DNA of 7,363 bases from Patescibacteria group bacterium (lineage in GTDB: Bacteria > Patescibacteriota > Saccharimonadia > Saccharimonadales > CAIOMD01): the NCBI GenBank assembly GCA_025453305.1, contig JALOQO010000026.1:1-7363 (forward strand), read 5' to 3'. The notes beneath the pieces are model-generated. The model saw only the letters and a list, made by a program, of their open reading frames with translations. It made no database searches and had not been told where the DNA came from. This document shows positions 5,322-7,363 of the stretch, in pieces (the stretch's first letter is position 1; each line of letters opens with the position of its first letter). A program made the translations under genes and the position numbers.

Positions 5322-7363
5322 TTAGTTAACAATAATCGTAACCGTTAAATTCAAATTGTATGATCCAAGAGGTTGCTCAGCAGGTATTCTTTGCGATAAA
5401 CCAATATTTGTAATATCCCATATACAATCTGCATCCGAACTGCTACTAGCGTTGGCGATTTCTACAGAGCCAATCACACCGTCAGAATAAGAAGATTGGC
5501 TACCCAAAGATATATTGCCAGTACTACATCCAAGCTCTGGGGTTACAGTAGCAACACTCGGATCTATAGTTAATTGTCCAGCATAAGAATCACCGTCTAA
5601 ACCGTCAGCACAACCCAGTGGATCGCCCGAAGGATCGTTAAAATCGTACCTTTCAGTATCGCCAACATTACGCCATAATGCAGATTGACCACTAGTTGGG
5701 GCCACCGAAACAGACCAGCTAGGTATATTTGTTAAATTACTTACACGGATTTTTTGATTAGTTTCCCCTATTAAACCATTAGAACTTGTGCAGCTAAAAC
5801 TAAATGGAGATGAATCTAACGAAAACGCAGGACTGCTTACCGATTGCCCATTGGTGTCAACGATGTCCAAATTCAATGATCCATAGTTTGGATTATTCCA
5901 AGCTGCATAATAGTAGGTTGTACCAGATGTATTCGTTTGCGCTTGATTTCCTCCCACCCTAAATCCACCTTTTACAAAATCAATTATTCTATCTACAGCA
6001 TTTGCGGTAGCAATAAAATATTGAGATTCTCCAACTAAAGAAATAGATCTCTGAACAGCTGCGGCAGCACCACCTTTTACCCAAACATTTTCGGCACGCA
6101 TTCCAGCAGTTGATATGCTTTGTGAGCTACCAGTACCAGTGTAACTACCAACAGAAAAATTACTGCTGTTTTTAAATGCAAAATAATGATATAAGTTGGC
6201 TGCAGTATTTACGGCTGCATTATTGCCGATAACATAGCCACCGTTCCCTATACTTTGTACCATACCGGCCGTAGCGGCAGTAGCGGTAAATAATAATGTA
6301 TTATCGCCACTTAAATTACTTGGCCGCCATGCCCCAGCCGTTGCACCAAGCCTTTTTATAGTTATCATATCCGGCTCAAAATTTATGGGACTAATAGATC
6401 TACCGGCTATACCGTTCCCATAATAGGTACCAATCATAAAATCAGCCGAACCCGAGTTAGTGTACGGATTATTTGCTCCTCCATATGCCTGCCACTGATA
6501 TACAACACCTGTTGTATTAGTTTGAGTAGCCGTACCTACGGTAAATCCATCGCTATCTATTGAGATAATACCACCGGTAAAATTGGTCGTAGCAGAGCCA
6601 ATGTATGCGGTACTGTCGCCTTGCATCATCGTAGTTCTAAAAACACCAAGTTGAGCGGTATTAGCCTTTACGATTACTAAATCCGGTGTAAAACCTAGCC
6701 CGCTAACAGGGTTTGACAATCCCGTGCCCGTATAATTTCCCGTAGCCATATTAAATGACCCAATACCGGCACTTGGAGGGTCGGCTCCGCCAATTGTAAA
6801 CCAATATATGGTAGATGTATTTTGGTTAACGAAATTAGATGAACCAACCTGAAAGCCATCATTTTGTAATTGCTGTATACCGTCTACTACATTTGCTGTT
6901 AAGGACCCGATGTAACTAGAATTATCACCATAACTTTCAGTAAAATTCATAACAGGATTACGACCTGTGGCTTGGTTGCTAGATGCATTTTTTACAAGCA
7001 CGAAGTTAGGTGTATACCCAAGGCCTGTAATATTACGATCATCAGTGCCGTTGCCAGTGTAAGTCCCTTGCGAAAAACTGCCAGCCGTGTCCTTAAATGT
7101 AACATAATAATATGTCGCTAAATTGGTATTGTTGGTGGCGCCAACTCTAAAATAATTTGATCCAAAAGATTGAATATAAGCACCGGTGGTGTTTCTAGCG
7201 GTACTTGTTAAAAAAAGTGTTTCATTATTTGGTTCCGATGCCAGTCTAAAATTAGCGGCGACAGCCGTAGATTGCTTTACTATTGCCACAGTAGGCACGA
7301 AACCAACATTTATATCTCTAGGAGAAGCACCATTTCCCGTATATGTTCCTACGCAAAAATTAC
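5322..7363 (-). CDS. Large repeat-containing surface protein with WxL-like C-terminal domain (5' end outside window)
   Basis: The frame is open to the window edge. I read 21 further codons (7361-7299: NFCVGTYTGNGASPRDINVG...) before the GTG at 7298, which is an internal valine in a repeat and not a start. The visible 679 residues hold five repeats of about 92-107 residues, then a 187-residue domain (5325-5885). That domain is paralogous to the downstream secreted protein, with shared blocks LWRNVGDTERYDFNDPSG, GCADG, GQLTIDPS and GLSQRIPAEQPLGSYNL. The repeats resemble modules of phage tail and bacterial adhesin proteins with YTGNG, LGF-x-P, V-x-VK and GF-x-VG marks, but I cannot give a family number with certainty. 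They are Thr/Asn/Ser/Gly-rich and predicted beta. No C-terminal membrane helix or sortase signal is present, so attachment probably runs through the WxL-like domain. An adhesin or surface-layer role is likely. The length and signal peptide lie outside the window. TAA at 5322-5324 ends the gene. Confidence 0.82.
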   Translation of the reverse strand, partial: NFCVGTYTGNGASPRDINVGFVPTVAIVKQSTAVAANFRLASEPNNETLFLTSTARNTTGAYIQSFGSNYFRVGATNNTNLATYYYVTFKDTAGSFSQGTYTGNGTDDRNITGLGYTPNFVLVKNASSNQATGRNPVMNFTESYGDNSSYIGSLTANVVDGIQQLQNDGFQVGSSNFVNQNTSTIYWFTIGGADPPSAGIGSFNMATGNYTGTGLSNPVSGLGFTPDLVIVKANTAQLGVFRTTMMQGDSTAYIGSATTNFTGGIISIDSDGFTVGTATQTNTTGVVYQWQAYGGANNPYTNSGSADFMIGTYYGNGIAGRSISPINFEPDMITIKRLGATAGAWRPSNLSGDNTLLFTATAATAGMVQSIGNGGYVIGNNAAVNTAANLYHYFAFKNSSNFSVGSYTGTGSSQSISTAGMRAENVWVKGGAAAAVQRSISLVGESQYFIATANAVDRIIDFVKGGFRVGGNQAQTNTSGTTYYYAAWNNPNYGSLNLDIVDTNGQSVSSPAFSLDSSPFSFSCTSSNGLIGETNQKIRVSNLTNIPSWSVSVAPTSGQSALWRNVGDTERYDFNDPSGDPLGCADGLDGDSYAGQLTIDPSVATVTPELGCSTGNISLGSQSSYSDGVIGSVEIANASSSSDADCIWDITNIGLSQRIPAEQPLGSYNLNLTVTIIVN
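5325..5885 (-). other. WxL-like C-terminal domain of the giant protein, paired with 4555-5259
   Basis: The last 187 residues of the giant protein start at YGSLNLDIV. They hold FSFSC, PSWSVSVAPTSGQSALWRN, YDFNDPSG, GCADG, GQLTIDPS, ELGCSTGN, IGSVEIANASSSSDADCIW and GLSQRIPAEQPLGSYNL, ending in VTIIVN. The same blocks in the same order and spacing occur in the mature protein encoded at 4555-5259. This is one domain present as a fused and a stand-alone copy in adjacent genes, most simply explained by tandem duplication. The W-S-V here matches W-T-L in the other copy. Four cysteines lie in the domain, three at positions similar to those of the stand-alone copy. Confidence 0.8.
5886..7361 (-). repeat. 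Five protein-level tandem repeats (~92-107 aa each)
   Basis: Repeat units by eye are R1 7080-7361 (94 aa, possibly cut at its start), R2 6759-7079, R3 6447-6758, R4 6162-6446 and R5 5886-6161. Each starts with a YTGNG-like turn (TYTGNG, TYTGNG, NYTGTG, TYYGNG, SYTGTG). It continues with a hydrophobic V-x-VK strand (VAIVK, VLVK, VIVK, ITIK, VWVK), a GF-x-VG strand (YFRVG, GFQVG, GFTVG, GYVIG, GFRVG) and a final aromatic strand (TYYYV, IYWFT, VYQWQ, LYHYF, TYYYA). The repeats are clearly divergent in both protein and DNA, so the array is old. R5 lacks the Asn of the GNG turn and has a shortened LGF-x-P region. The array continues upstream beyond the window. Confidence 0.85.

Noticed and set aside
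7296..7298. GTG as the start codon of the large repeat protein
   Set aside because: The frame stays open upstream, and the 21 preceding codons encode the beginning of a repeat (VGTYTGNG), so this is an internal valine and the true start is outside the window.
5886..7361. CRISPR array or DNA tandem repeat
   Set aside because: The periodicity is at protein level with strongly diverged DNA units of about 280-320 bp inside one open frame; there are no short identical repeats with unique spacers.

Overview
This 7.4-kb window is AT-rich and almost fully coding. All seven genes lie on the minus strand, so transcription runs from position 7363 down to 1, with gaps of at most about 60 bp. No stretch over 300 bp lacks a gene, and I see no rRNA, tRNA, CRISPR array, insertion sequence or convincing terminator. 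The mix of a short ComEC channel without its hydrolase domain, a lamin-tail-domain protein, a secreted HNH nuclease and several large surface proteins suggests a member of the Candidate Phyla Radiation (Patescibacteria), most likely Saccharibacteria (TM7). That placement is an inference from gene content. The standard genetic code fits: TAA, TAG and TGA all end genes, and no conserved frame contains an internal TGA.

In order of transcription, the right half is a cell-surface block. It starts with the 3' part of a very large repeat protein (5322-7363), which has five visible ~92-107-residue repeats followed by a C-terminal domain. Next is a small secreted protein (4555-5259) whose mature part is a paralogue of that C-terminal domain. 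Both carry a W-x-L/V motif reminiscent of WxL surface proteins. Then comes a DUF916-like secreted protein with a transmembrane helix, a LysM domain and a very lysine-rich tail (3231-4541), followed by a 168-residue single-pass membrane protein (2719-3225). A DUF916-like protein beside WxL-like proteins and a small anchored protein parallels the WxL/csc gene clusters of Gram-positive bacteria.

The left half looks like DNA processing and uptake. A membrane-anchored extracellular HNH nuclease (1944-2693) overlaps comEC (487-1947) by the four bases ATGA. After 45 bp comes a secreted lamin-tail-domain protein (1-441), cut by the window edge.

A working model is that the surface proteins bind a partner cell or its wall, the nuclease cuts DNA at the surface, and ComEC takes a strand in. 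The nuclease-ComEC link is supported by the gene overlap. The link to the surface block rests only on direction and spacing. Start sites are of two kinds. The WxL-like gene at 5259 has a strong Shine-Dalgarno sequence. Three others have none, but have a -10-like hexamer ending 5-6 nt before ATG, which would suit leaderless mRNAs.
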